From NCBI GenBank assembly GCA_001949185.1, contig BDGG01000002.1, positions 4,578,448-4,642,447 of the forward strand: 64,000 nt of DNA, read 5' to 3'. The notes under the pieces were generated by a model that worked only from the letters and a program-made list of their open reading frames with translations, ran no database searches and was not told the origin of the DNA. Of the stretch, positions 50,787-64,000 are shown in pieces. Source of the stretch: Ramazzottius varieornatus. Lineage: Eukaryota > Tardigrada > Eutardigrada > Parachela > Ramazzottiidae. The position numbers were made by a program, and so were the translations under genes. The stretch's first letter is position 1. Every line of letters starts with the position of its first letter.

Positions 50787-51315
50787 TCAATCTACCTCTT
50801 GACGTTTTTTAACTCTTGACCATTCTTTTTTTCGATGGACTTCTACTGGTGTACTCTCTTCTAGTGTGGTCGGTCAGGTTTCTATTTTTACCACTTGTGA
50901 ATGCTCTGAGAGCAAATGTTTGTCAGCGCACTTCGGTTTCACCCACGGTCGATTCGTCGTCGAACCGTGAATATGTAAAGTATCCCCATTAGAGAGAGGC
51001 CCTTCAGATTTCAGAATAATATACGAGCACTGGGCAAAGCTTTTCAGTAAGGCGTGGCCAAATTACGTAATATAGAGCGGGCATCGAGAGAAAACAGTCT
51101 GTTTCGACCAACCAAAATAGTTGTTTTACTGCAAGAGATCGTGCTGATTGGTTGCAATGTGGCTAGTTTTTCTCCCAATGAGCGGTCCATATGTCGTCAT
51201 CTAGCCACGCCTACTGAGAAGCTTTGCCCAGTGCTCATACTTTGTCCTCAGTCATTCGACAAAAACAAAACAAGGATCTTTTTGGTAATTAGGAAAGGTA
51301 CAGGTGTATGGGCTT
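50787..51315. other. Convergent region Sec61A/RUVBL1 with inverted-repeat element
   Basis: The 3' ends of two convergent genes face each other. The presumed 3' UTRs flank an inverted-repeat element at 51022-51240. Nothing else is seen. Confidence 0.45.
51022..51240. mobile_element. MITE-like element with about 36-bp terminal inverted repeats
   Basis: The left end ACGAGCACTGGGCAAAGCTT TTCAGTAAGGCGTGGC is the reverse complement, with two or three differences, of the right end GCCACGCCTACTGAGAAGCT TTGCCCAGTGCTCAT. About 145 bp of interior lacks coding potential. A non-autonomous DNA transposon is the simplest reading. Confidence 0.7.
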
Positions 51316-54679
<3,364 letters not shown>

Positions 54680-55248
54680 ACTCATCTAGAGATCAGACCG
54701 GAAGTTGAGAGCGGAAGTCTTGTGTGTAGCTACTGTTCTACAGTAGATACCCTTTTCTTCGGAGAGCCGTATGTGAGATGATCCTTAGCATTCGAAGTTT
54801 GACGTCGTTCAGTTTCCGCTACGCTATCTGGGCTCGTTGACAGCAAGGATGAATAAAATTTAACGTGGGTTACCACTTCTACGTGACAGTGTGAAAACAT
54901 TCATCCCGATTTTCGGGATTATATTGCAGATTTGCAACGGATTACTGGGGAATGTTTCTTCGCAACTCCGACGCCTCTGTACACATTGGAAAATATAGAC
55001 ACAGGATATCTAAGCAGCCAGCAAACTCACAGCGGTTAAACAAAAGCAGAAATCATAAATATTCGAAGAGCCAACCAATCAGTTTGGACAACGCTCAAAC
55101 ATGACATATTCCGACATTCAGCGTTCAACACTTAGACCGAAAGTGTATTCCAGTACGACGAAGCCCTTTGCAGAAAATATCGAAGTCCTGATAAATATTT
55201 GAGAAAATGAAGGGAAGAATGATCGTGTCAAAACGTAATGAGCTGAAA
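54680..55248. other. Convergent intergenic region UbL40/TOM1
   Basis: About 570 bp of presumed 3' UTR sequence; an AATAAA signal is at 54852-54857 downstream of the ubiquitin-L40 stop. No gene or repeat recognised. Confidence 0.45.
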
Positions 55249-57643
55249 TCAGTCGAGAAGGTGCGATGTTTCTTCCTTCTCTTTTGGCTTCTCTGTTGCC
55301 GCTCTGTTCGAAGCGGTTATGGTCGGCAGGTTGTCCGCGGCAGCCGCACGAGACTCCAAGAAACGATCGAACTCCGAACTGGACAACTGCGGTCGGTCCG
55401 TGCTCGGTTGCAGAGGTTGTGTCTGTGAGGAAAAAGACAAGTTGTGTGACATAAATCGGTAATCGGCACAGACCTGAAGTGGAAAACCTACCTCAGGTTG
55501 AGCTTTCAACCACTTCTCCATCTCTTCCAACTCGTTCGCTTTGGCCGGGAGAACCGGAGGTGCCGGAGCAACTTGTTTCGGGGGTGCGGGATTACCAAGT
55601 CGGGTGGAAGCAAATGCGTCGAAATTCGTGCTGGATTCCGTACCAGCTTGTACGGATGTTGAATTCAAACCTATATATGACATCACCCTCCTCATATAGC
55701 ATCTTTTTTATAAGTTAGTCACGAAAAAATTACGTCAATACGTACTCAAAGATCCCATATCGTGATGCAGATTGTCCACTTTCTCGTTTGACGATATGTC
55801 GATCAAAGTATGCGAGGTTGATTTAGACTGTCCTCCTCGAGGACTAACCGGAAGTGCGGGAGCCACGGGTGGAACTTGTGGAAGAGCCCTCGTTTGAATG
55901 CCGGCTCCTTTTCTCTGGCGTTCATAACGCTCGTAGCGAAGAAACAAGCTGTTCATCTCGTCATTGACAACCAGAAGCTCCCCTACAAGGAAATGAAAAG
56001 GTAATTATATCACATCAGTAATCTTACCGGTAATGCCATATAGCGTACGTATACTAACCTATGACTTCCTCGTTGCTGATGGTGCCCAGAAGCTGTACGA
56101 TACGGTCCTGCATAGTACGGATGGTCTGATGTAAATCCTGAAAACAGAAGCGAACGCCGTGAAGACTTCTGGACTGGACATTGCCGGCGCTCATTAGTAA
56201 GAAAACAGCAGATAAGACGAAAGTAATTACGGCCAGATGGGATACTTACGGTCAGAAGCTGCAAGTCGTCCGGGTCTTCCTGTCCTGGTTTCAGTTCGCC
56301 CAACATTTCGGAAAAGACCTGAAGGTTGCTCTTGACGATATCCACTTCACCTCGCATCTTAGATAGCTGTTCAGGTGTCATCACGACAGGTCCAGCCACT
56401 TGCTGCATCTCACGTCCTTGTGGACTCTGACCGAACTCGCCAGCGTGCATCGAAGGGCTTACCGATTGTGACGGCGGCTGCCGAGGAGTAACTGGCACTG
56501 CCGCTGAAACTGGAGCAGCAGCCACACTCTGTAAAGGAGGGGAAAATACAGGTATCAGAAAAGGAACCGACTTTACGGAGTGGGTGCGCTCGGATGACCG
56601 ACCCGAAAATAATAGATTACTGATATATTGGGAAGTATACAAGTTCAAAATACCGAAAATCTGGTTAGAATCGTTTTTGCTATAGAGAAGGTAGTCACTC
56701 ATAAGAAAGACCTACGTACTCTCTGCGGAGTGATGATCGGAGCCATTGCGTCCATGTCAAGGACTGGAAACTCGACTCCTCTAGCTTTCAACTCGTCGTA
56801 TACCTCGGTCACGCCTCGCAGATCAGACGATGAGCGGAAAGTCTCGGCCCAGCTCTGTAATTAAGTGAGTAGGTAGATACATTGGTGAAGGACCCCAACC
56901 GATTAATTACGTACCTGCACTAATCCGAGAACACGTTCCTGCAGCACGACCGGTGGCTTGTTAGATGGTCCAATGGATTTGACCAGCTCGTTCACAAAGT
57001 CCTTGCTACAGACCAACGACTGAAAACGTCGACTGCAGTTCTTGACAGTCGTTTCCAACACCTGAAAGCTGGTACTGTTATCAAGGTTATACTGAAGAGG
57101 TACAATGTACATGCGATAAAACTATCAGCTGATGTATTCGTCGCGTGTCAAAAATAAACTAAGGGCATTGATGCAAACCAGGGAATTTTCTTACCGTAAT
57201 CAGCAACTGCGCAGCATCGTAATCCTTTGCCTGCATTACCACATGGAGTCTCTTTCGTATGGCACGCGAAGCATCCTTTGCACTGGAAATGAAGAAAAAT
57301 GACTTTCCCATTCCGAACATGGATATTATCAACCAGCCGTAATTAAGAGTTACACAATCCATACTTTTCTTCGCTGTCGTTGATGAGATCACAGATTTCC
57401 ATAAACATGGCCCAGTTTTCGGCTCCCAGTTTGGCATCTGAAGCTTGTTCTACAAAGAGCAGGTATTGGTACTGTAGTTGAAGAATACTTGGATGCATGA
57501 AGCACCATTGAGCGACTATATGGACGCACAGTAATTCGGGATGTAACTTTACCTATTCGATGGCCCACTTCCGTTGCAAAAGGATTTCCGGAGAACAAGT
57601 CCGACACCGAATCCTTTAGTCCTGCTACCGATATCGAACTCAT
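55249..57643 (-). CDS. TOM1: TOM1-like VHS/GAT-domain trafficking adaptor
   Basis: The start at 57643 gives SSISVAGLKDSVSDLFSGNP. The VHS domain follows (NPFATEVGHRIEQASDAKL, ENWAMFMEICDLINDSEEKA, DASRAIRKRL, ITVLETTVKNCSRRF, WAETFRSSSDLRGVTEVYDE). After a Pro/Ser-rich linker the GAT domain appears (MTPEQLSKMRGEVDIVKSNL, QDRIVQLLGTISNEEVIGEL, NDEMNSLFLRYERYERQR). The C-terminal tail is disordered, rich in Pro and Ser, and ends KEKEETSHLLD*. About eight exons. TOM1 proteins bind ubiquitin, Tollip and clathrin on endosomes. The GAT end with FLRYERYE and the lack of a GAE domain distinguish it from GGAs. Confidence 0.93.
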
Positions 57644-60489
57644 GATTCGGCTGGAGGTGGTAACAGCATAGAGATGTCCAGTATTCCTGTCCTGTCAAGT
57701 AAAGCTGGGGAAAGAGATGGGCTGTCTGCTGCGCAGGAGGCAATATCTAGAGGTGAATCCGCTTGTCGTCGTCGCGAATGGGGGCCTACCACTGGTTTCT
57801 ATCGATGTTGTTCTGGGCTCCTGAAGACCTAATACAAAAAGTACATCGTCATAATTATGTGGTCACAAAGAAAAGACGAGTCGACGGTGAACGCATGGAA
57901 CTCACCAAAATCAATAAAAGCTTATCTACCCTCAGGAAAACCAAAACAAGTTTCGTTCAGACTCATGCACGAGCAGTACAGCACGGAATCTGGCCGCATG
58001 TGCTGTACTGCAGCACAGCTGCAGCGCGTGGACTGACGAAATTTGTGCGGCACAGCACAGCATACAGCGGAAAGCCATAGACTACCGCGCAGATGCACCT
58101 ACCGAAACCCAACAATAATTACAGTTTTTGGGCATTCGAAGGTCAGCCGTCTCAGCTTTGCCGTACTTTAGGGCAACGTTCTCCAGGTTGACTACAGATT
58201 TCACTGACTGAATTACAAACCGCGTCCATACATCGGCGTTCCGCGCAGTTGCACCAGGTCAACGTGTATCTGCAGTACAGCTGCTTAGCCACTGGGCATG
58301 AAAGTTGTACAGCACAGCGCAGCGTACAACGCCCTGGTAATGTGCGCAGCACAGTCACAGCGTACTTTTGGACCTGCGGCCCAGTGCTCTAGCATTAGCT
58401 GCTGAATATGGCCTTGCTTGGCGTTGATTGGCTTGAATGCTGCCGAAACTCATGGTTGATTGGCTGATGGACACTTTTTTTGCGCTGCTGTTTGCTCAGT
58501 GAGCAGTAGTGATGTTCTAATATAGTAATATTTTATTAAAGTAGATGATAGAAGATGGGTTCAGGATCTGCTATAATTAGTAACATGTAGTAAACAGAAC
58601 TGGACACCGAAACCCGATATTAACATTTTAGTAGTTTGAAACCAGAGTCCAATATTTCATTAATATTAAGATGTTTATCACCTGTATTAGAATATATTTT
58701 AATACCCGTAACACTACCGCTGATTCGAAGAGCCGGTTGAATTGCTAAATTCTAATGCGTGTGCGCTGATTAATGGTTATGCGGCGACGACCTATAGCTA
58801 TAGGAAAAGGCAGCGCAGTGTACCGGCTGCACAGTCTCGCTCTGAGTCGCTAGCTCACCTGACGTCAAGCACGTGATTCCCGCAGTGCGCGCATGCTTTC
58901 TCCCAGTGCGCAGTGTGCGCTCCGCCCCATTTCAGAAAACAGTGAGACTGTGGGACTGCCTTTCCGTGTAGCTATAGTACGACCACGCCTTACGAAGTGC
59001 ACCAGATCCTAATGATGTCACCACACCAGCACGGAAGGGCTAATGCAGGTGCATACGCGTACACCATGCACCTACACAGAGCGCGACACACTGAACCGCC
59101 ATGTCGCAGAGTGCAGGTGCACGGTGCAAGCTGTAGTACAGGCATTGATACTGTTTACGACAGTATATCTCATTTGTCCTCCAGCTTGTTAAGTTAGGGA
59201 GCCCTGGGTCGCCGCCGCGAGCAAAACCTACAGTTTTAAACCTACAGTTTTTAACCTACAGTGTTTTTCTAAACGTTTTTGATTCTTCGAGTAGATATTT
59301 AGTAGGCTTCTGCTGACACAGATGCCTCTGATACCGTGTGCTGAGATCTACTGGTGAGCTCTCCGTTATTAAAATATGTTTTAACACCAAACCCACAGGA
59401 GTTCTACTATGGTAATATTTTATTAAATCAGGCAGAGGGTCTACTATAGTAATTGCAAATTATTAAGACTTCAGTGGACAGCGGATGTTTTTTTTATTAT
59501 ATTAAATGCCATAATCACATATTAGCACATCACTAGTGAGCAGCTCATGTGTGTTCAGACTTCGCACGAAGCGAGACCATTCTCATCAATGCCAATGCCA
59601 CAATAAATTATTTCTGACGCCCGCAACCACGTGGTTTCCCGGTCGAAAATAAAGACCAGTTTGTCACGTGCTGCTAAAATTTTCATTTCAAATCCAGCCG
59701 GTATTCACCTCGACTGGCCACTATGGAAGGTGGTGCATTGGTCAGTGTATTCTGTAGCGTCGAACGGAATTTCTAGACTTCCGTATCAAAGAAGACGTGG
59801 AATGTGATGTCCTTGGTTCCGTTCGCCGCAAGGACCACAAGTCATAGATCTAACCAGGTGCCGACGGTTGTTATTTCAGAAAGCAATCCATTCTGGAGGG
59901 CGAGTGGACGGTGCCACCGCGGTATCCTTCAGTTGAATGAGAGGTAACATAGCTTTCACTTCTAGAGAGAATATCGAAACGAGAAGATTCTCGAGAAAAA
60001 CATGGTTAAATAATCAAGAGTAGCATACAACAATTGCACAACCAACTTGCAGACTTTGGAAGAAACATAGGAATTAAGGGTAAAGGTTAAATTCATGTGG
60101 AGAGCTCTCTAACAGATATAAAACCAGAACGACTAAAGTCTTTTTACTAAAAACATTTTGTCGCGTGTGTGTAGAATACCAAAACGGCACTTGGCGTTGT
60201 GGAATCAAAGAAGAGAGAACTGGCAAACAACAAAATGCAAAACAAGGAAATCATGGTTCCCAGCAAAACCGACCGACAAAAGAAAATCTAAAAGTGTCCA
60301 ATACCTCTTGGAGTGTCGCCACGGAGCAGAAAATCATCCCTTTCTGCCACGAACGGGAACTTCATACAAGCCGACTCTAGGAACCGGATAGAGACTGTCT
60401 CTTGGAAGCGAAACTGACGAGTATCTTCATTTGAACTCAATTGAGCAAACCAAAAAACAACTGGAACAATACTTCGGCGGGCCGCCCAC
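57644..60489. other. Gene-poor, repeat-rich region
   Basis: About 2.8 kb with no supported gene. From 57970 to 58370 the motif CAGCACAG/GTACAGCAC recurs many times in both orientations, and its palindromes would fold. At 58510-58560 and 59405-59465 the phrase AGTAATATTTTATTAAA / GGTAATATTTTATTAAA occurs in similar context, and TTTTAATAC/TTTTAACACC nearby, suggesting two copies of one decayed repeat. At 59231-59263 CCTACAGTTTT occurs three times in tandem. Nothing else is recognised. Confidence 0.4.
59229..59263 (+). repeat. Short tandem repeat, CCTACAGTTTTAA type
   Basis: Three consecutive units of about 13-14 bp (AACCTACAGTTTT(A)). Short and imperfect. Confidence 0.6.
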
Positions 60490-61042
60490 TCACATTCCAC
60501 CACCCATAGCATTCATATTCGTAAGGAAATGGTCACCCGTGATAACTGAAATAAAATAAAAGCAAAGATAAACACCCGGTCACAGACGGAAAACGAAATC
60601 AGGCGAAAATCATACAAAATAAAAAACGAAGAAACGAAGAAAATAAGGAACGAAGTTTAGCGATGTAGCGAGCGATGATAGTTACCTGACATTCCCTGCG
60701 AGCTGGGAAAGCCAGACTGGGTGAACTGCGACTGCTGCATCATGGAAGGTCCCCCACCCAGATGGTCCATGCTGCCTTGCAGCGGACCATACTGCGAGGG
60801 ATGGAAGCTATAAGGATAGGAAGGCATATGGGTACTTCCATAGGTGGCCATGCCCATCATGCTATGAGGGTTAGCGTGGCCCACTGCCGTGAAGCGGAAC
60901 TGGCTCTTGTCGAACTGCATGGGTTTCATCATGTCCGGCAGATTCATGCCGCGACTCATGCCCTTCTTGGACTTTGACGACAACTTGCGGTTGCGTGTTT
61001 GGATGCCTTCCTTCTTCATGGTGATGGGGCGGCTAACCTGTA
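60490..61042 (-). CDS. GATA-family zinc-finger factor, C-terminal exons (partial)
   Basis: An exon beginning at an acceptor near 61043 reads VSRPITMKKEGIQTRNRKLS SKSKKG. This is the stretch immediately after the C-terminal zinc finger in GATA factors, including the basic nuclear-localisation tail. It is followed by a Met/Ser/Gln-rich region (PDMMKPMQFDKSQF, SYPYSFHPSQYGP) typical of GATA4/5/6-like C-termini, and spliced near 60687 to a final exon (VITGDHFLTNMNAMGGGM*). The stop is at 60490-60492. No zinc-finger exon is found up to 64000, so the intron is at least 2.9 kb and the start of the gene is outside the window. GATA factors bind WGATAR sites. Confidence 0.85.
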
Positions 61043-61436
61043 AAGAGCCAAGAGATGAGCAATTAGAATAGGCAGACTGACAGGGAATACTTTTCCGAAG
61101 TTACGATGTCCGCCAATGTTGCGCACATTGCCCAGCATGGAATGCCAAGAATGGCTGTAAACGATTATCCAATGGATTATTCTAGATGAATGATCTGTCA
61201 AGGCAGGCGCCCGCAATCTCCAACCAAAGACTCCATAAATCCATTGAAATATTCAACCCTCGCCACAATGACAGGCGTTTCATCAAAGTCACATCTTCGG
61301 CTATATCACTGCCCACTGTTTCACTATTTCCCCCACAAAAACAATACATTACGAATTCTGAGTTTCCCATCAAAATGATTTTTCCCACACTTGCCCATAA
61401 CACTTGACCACCATACCGTATAAATTTCAATCATTG

Positions 61437-61556
61437 AGACGTGGACAAATGCCTTGAACCAGATCCCGATGTCAAGTGGCGCACATATCGATTGAGATTT
61501 GCCGAGAGTGTGCGCCACTTGAAAAACGATCGGTTCAATTCGTTTGCCCACGTCCC
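61437..61556. mobile_element. Palindromic MITE-like element, copy 8 (GATA intron)
   Basis: Left arm GAGACGTGGACAAATGCCTT...TCAAGTGGCGCACAT, right arm GTGTGCGCCACTTGAAAAAC...CGTTTGCCCACGTCCC. One of the best preserved copies; both ends read GACGTGG/CCACGTC. Confidence 0.75.
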
Positions 61557-62344
61557 AGTTTTTAACCATGTGCAAATCGATGCGATAAATGAAAGATCTG
61601 CTTGTTCATCAATCAAGATCTTGCTCATCAATAACGATGCGCATGCTTTTATTTTTAAATTGAGCAGACCACATTTCCGTAAATTGATGGACCTTTTGAT
61701 GGCGTTGTGGTCAAGCCATGACAGCTTTGGAGGTAATGCACCTTGCGCCCATCACAACAATACGACGGGGCCACCACGATAGACTATCTGGCTTTTGCCA
61801 GATGCGCTTTGGATATATTGCTGGTTCGCATAATGAGTTCGCAGCGCAGACATTGTCGACATTAATTAAGACGTATTGATAAGCTGACGCACTTCCCTTC
61901 GAGGACACATCGCTGTCGTGCCGTCGTCGATGGACCACCCAGCTACCCTTTCTGACTCGCGCACTGTAAACCCTTCTAACGTTCCCCGAGGGACACATCA
62001 TTATCCTTTGCACTTCGGACTGACTAGTCTACCTTATAGTGAAAACATCGGACTGTGGCTCCATCATGGCCAGACAAACAAGGTGAAATGGTAGGATGGA
62101 CAACGTGACGGTATCATCCAAGGTGTCGTCTGGCTACTATGGCTAATCACACCGGGCGCCACTCGACCAATTAATGTTCACCCCTCGACGAGGAGCTTCT
62201 CATCGACGGCGAGAAGGGCGAAGAAGCCTTACCGCCATTCGCGACTACTCAAAAGCAGCCGTGCAAGATTCCACCGTCCGCCCTTCCGGCTCATCATTAC
62301 CATTCGCACTTTGCGATGATTCCCCCAAGAAATCTTCCAAGGGA

Positions 62345-62475
62345 AATCCAACCCTGAAACGATTTGGGAGTTCGGCTGGAATGTTTTCCCAGGTGGCGCA
62401 CCGTTTTCGTGTAACTAGATAAAATCGTGCGCCATTTGGGGGAACGATTTCCTCGAGTTTGTTGGCCGAGGTTTT
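62345..62475. mobile_element. Palindromic MITE-like element, copy 9 (GATA intron)
   Basis: Core CCCAGGTGGCGCACCG...CGTGCGCCATTTGGGGGAAC with decayed outer arms (AACGATTTGGGAGTTCGGCT and GTTTGTTGGCCGAGG). Confidence 0.55.
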
Positions 62476-64000
62476 CAAGTATTCCCACTTCCCTGCTTCA
62501 GTTTCATATAAACCAGAATACAAATAGTACAATGGATATTTCGAAGCCGACGCGTAATGCGGAAATGAACGGTTAATTACGAAAGTCTGCCCTGTCTAGA
62601 TTAGGCACCTCAGTCGGGAGATAATCTTCCCGAATCAGCCTTGCTCTGTTTCCGCTGTGCTTCTACTCAGCGATGGCGCATCCCGTCAAGCGTCGGCAGG
62701 GAAGGCTTCCCGACCTATCAAGCACGGCCGAACGCTTAGGAAGGGAATCACTGCGCCATTTCAGGCCTGTAATGAATGAAGCTCATAAACTGCCAATTAT
62801 GCACCAAGCCCGTAATTAGAAAATAATGCTAGGATGAGCCACTCCGCCCACTTTGACGGCCCGCTCGTCAACGTCCGACAGCTTCGTGGACAAACTCTAT
62901 CAGCTTGACATCTTCCACTGCAGACACTGAATATTCAAAAACATATCTCAACATATTACGCGAAAGATCGAAAACCGTTCTCTTTTACTTCAGAACAACA
63001 TTGAAGATTTTCTTCGGCTTTTATGGCTTTACAGCCGCAGTGAAATTGTCAATCATTATTTCATTGAGAGGGATTTTTGGATGCAAATGGACGTCTGATC
63101 AGTTCGGATGAGGCGTCTCTGAATTTTAATAAGCCAAATATTGCTTTCAACAGAGACTCGACAATGGTTGGCTCTAGACGAGACACTAACAAGCGGGGAA
63201 GATTACTCAACGTGACGGCAGCGGCGACTATCATTACCGAGGAAGATAATGGATTTTCCATATCATTAGGCTCACTATGCGGAAGCGTCATTCGGTTGTA
63301 ACTTTCAAATGCCATTCGATGGTTTCAAGGCAATCATTGGGCTATTTTGTATAATTCCAAAGAAAATGCGCTTCTGGCGCTTTTTCCTAGTGTCCGTGCG
63401 AGGTCCAAAGAGTTAACCAAGCCAAGAGTGAAACAAGAGATGGGTAATGTTGTTGAACGAGCGTCGTCAGCAGACTGTAAAGTGACATCCAGACAGATAT
63501 GCGAACATCTATGGTAGCCACCAAACGTCTAACATGTCCTCTGACTCTAGACTCCCCCACCCAGATCGTTAGAGCAAGCTGTGCTTGCATTCTAATGATG
63601 GCCAATTGATGTGGCCGCATGCTGTGCGCCACTCGACAGGTACCACAACTTTGGCCATCCTTTGCCCGCCTCAACTAGTCAGCTGTCGCCAGACAAATGA
63701 GCAACAATCTCATATTGTCTTGACCATGGCAAGCTTTACCTTCTGCCCGCTGCTTTCTGAATGGCTTATATACCTCCACGCTTCCGTGAGCCAGCAGCCG
63801 TAGCGGTCAACTTTTTTAATGAAGCCAATTATCGTTGACTTTCGCTACAGGAGCTTGGCTTCCCTCCCGACCTCAAAGTCAACACGCGGACATCTGCCGG
63901 CATTTATCCAGCGAGTACCCGCCAAAAACCCTACCACACATTTCACCTTTCCTTAACGTTTCAACAGAAGTCTAACTTATGTTTCTTACCCCGTGAAGTT

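Larger units (their letters stand above)
61043..64000 (-). other. Presumed large intron of the GATA gene
   Basis: Nearly 3 kb with no recognisable exon; open frames here give no family signature. It carries two palindromic elements (61437-61556 and 62345-62475). It is far longer than other introns in the window. If the GATA finger exons lie outside, this is all intron; it could also hold regulatory elements or an unrecognised gene. Confidence 0.45.

Overview
This is a gene-dense stretch of an animal nuclear genome. The genes are split by many short GT-AG introns, mostly 50-300 bp. Only animals would carry this set together: an NK3/bagpipe homeobox gene, a PTF1A/Fer2-type bHLH gene, the 3' end of a GATA factor, a secreted ACE-type peptidase and a corticotropin-releasing-factor-binding protein. 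Compact genes, short introns and small inverted-repeat elements suggest a small-genome invertebrate, perhaps an ecdysozoan such as a tardigrade or mite. The species cannot be fixed from the sequence.

Layout. 0.1-4.3 kb (-): an unrecognised multi-exon gene. 4.8-9.4 kb (-): two tandem secreted astacin-like genes whose zinc site is erased; one ends in a Gly/Gln/Phe/Pro/Asn repeat tail, the other in a Thr/Pro linker and a hemopexin-like module. 11.5-12.4 kb (+): NK3/bagpipe. 13.6-16.9 kb (+): ACE-like peptidase with intact HEMGH. 17.9-20.4 kb (+): CYP3-clan P450. 21.0-21.9 kb (+): bHLH factor. 22.3-23.4 kb (-): Rab11. 24.1-26.5 kb (+): ABCD4-like transporter. 26.8-27.8 and 31.2-32.2 kb (-): two copies of a DJ-1/PfpI-family gene inside a segmental duplication that also carries a dead copy of the last ABCD4 exon and an 87-bp minisatellite apparently built from that exon. 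34.6-36.7 kb (+): CRF-binding protein. 37.7-39.5 kb (+): 11-beta-HSD1-like dehydrogenase. 39.9-41.0 kb (-): secreted low-complexity protein. 42.8-44.4 kb (-): PP1 glycogen-targeting subunit. 45.5-47.6 kb (-): dihydrodiol dehydrogenase. 48.4-50.8 kb (+): Sec61 alpha. 51.3-53.4 kb (-): RUVBL1. 54.0-54.7 kb (+): ubiquitin-L40 fusion. 55.2-57.6 kb (-): TOM1-like. 60.5-61.0 kb (-): C-terminal exons of a GATA factor whose remainder lies beyond the window.

The genes form no pathway; they are a normal mix of housekeeping, signalling and developmental genes. The unusual parts are the paired pseudo-astacins, the duplication with local homogenisation of the DJ-1-like genes, and a dispersed family of about nine 105-135-bp palindromic elements (core AAGTGGCGCAC...GTGCGCCACTT), most of them in introns. 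Exon boundaries were placed by eye from splice consensus and reading frame; the best conserved families are the most secure.
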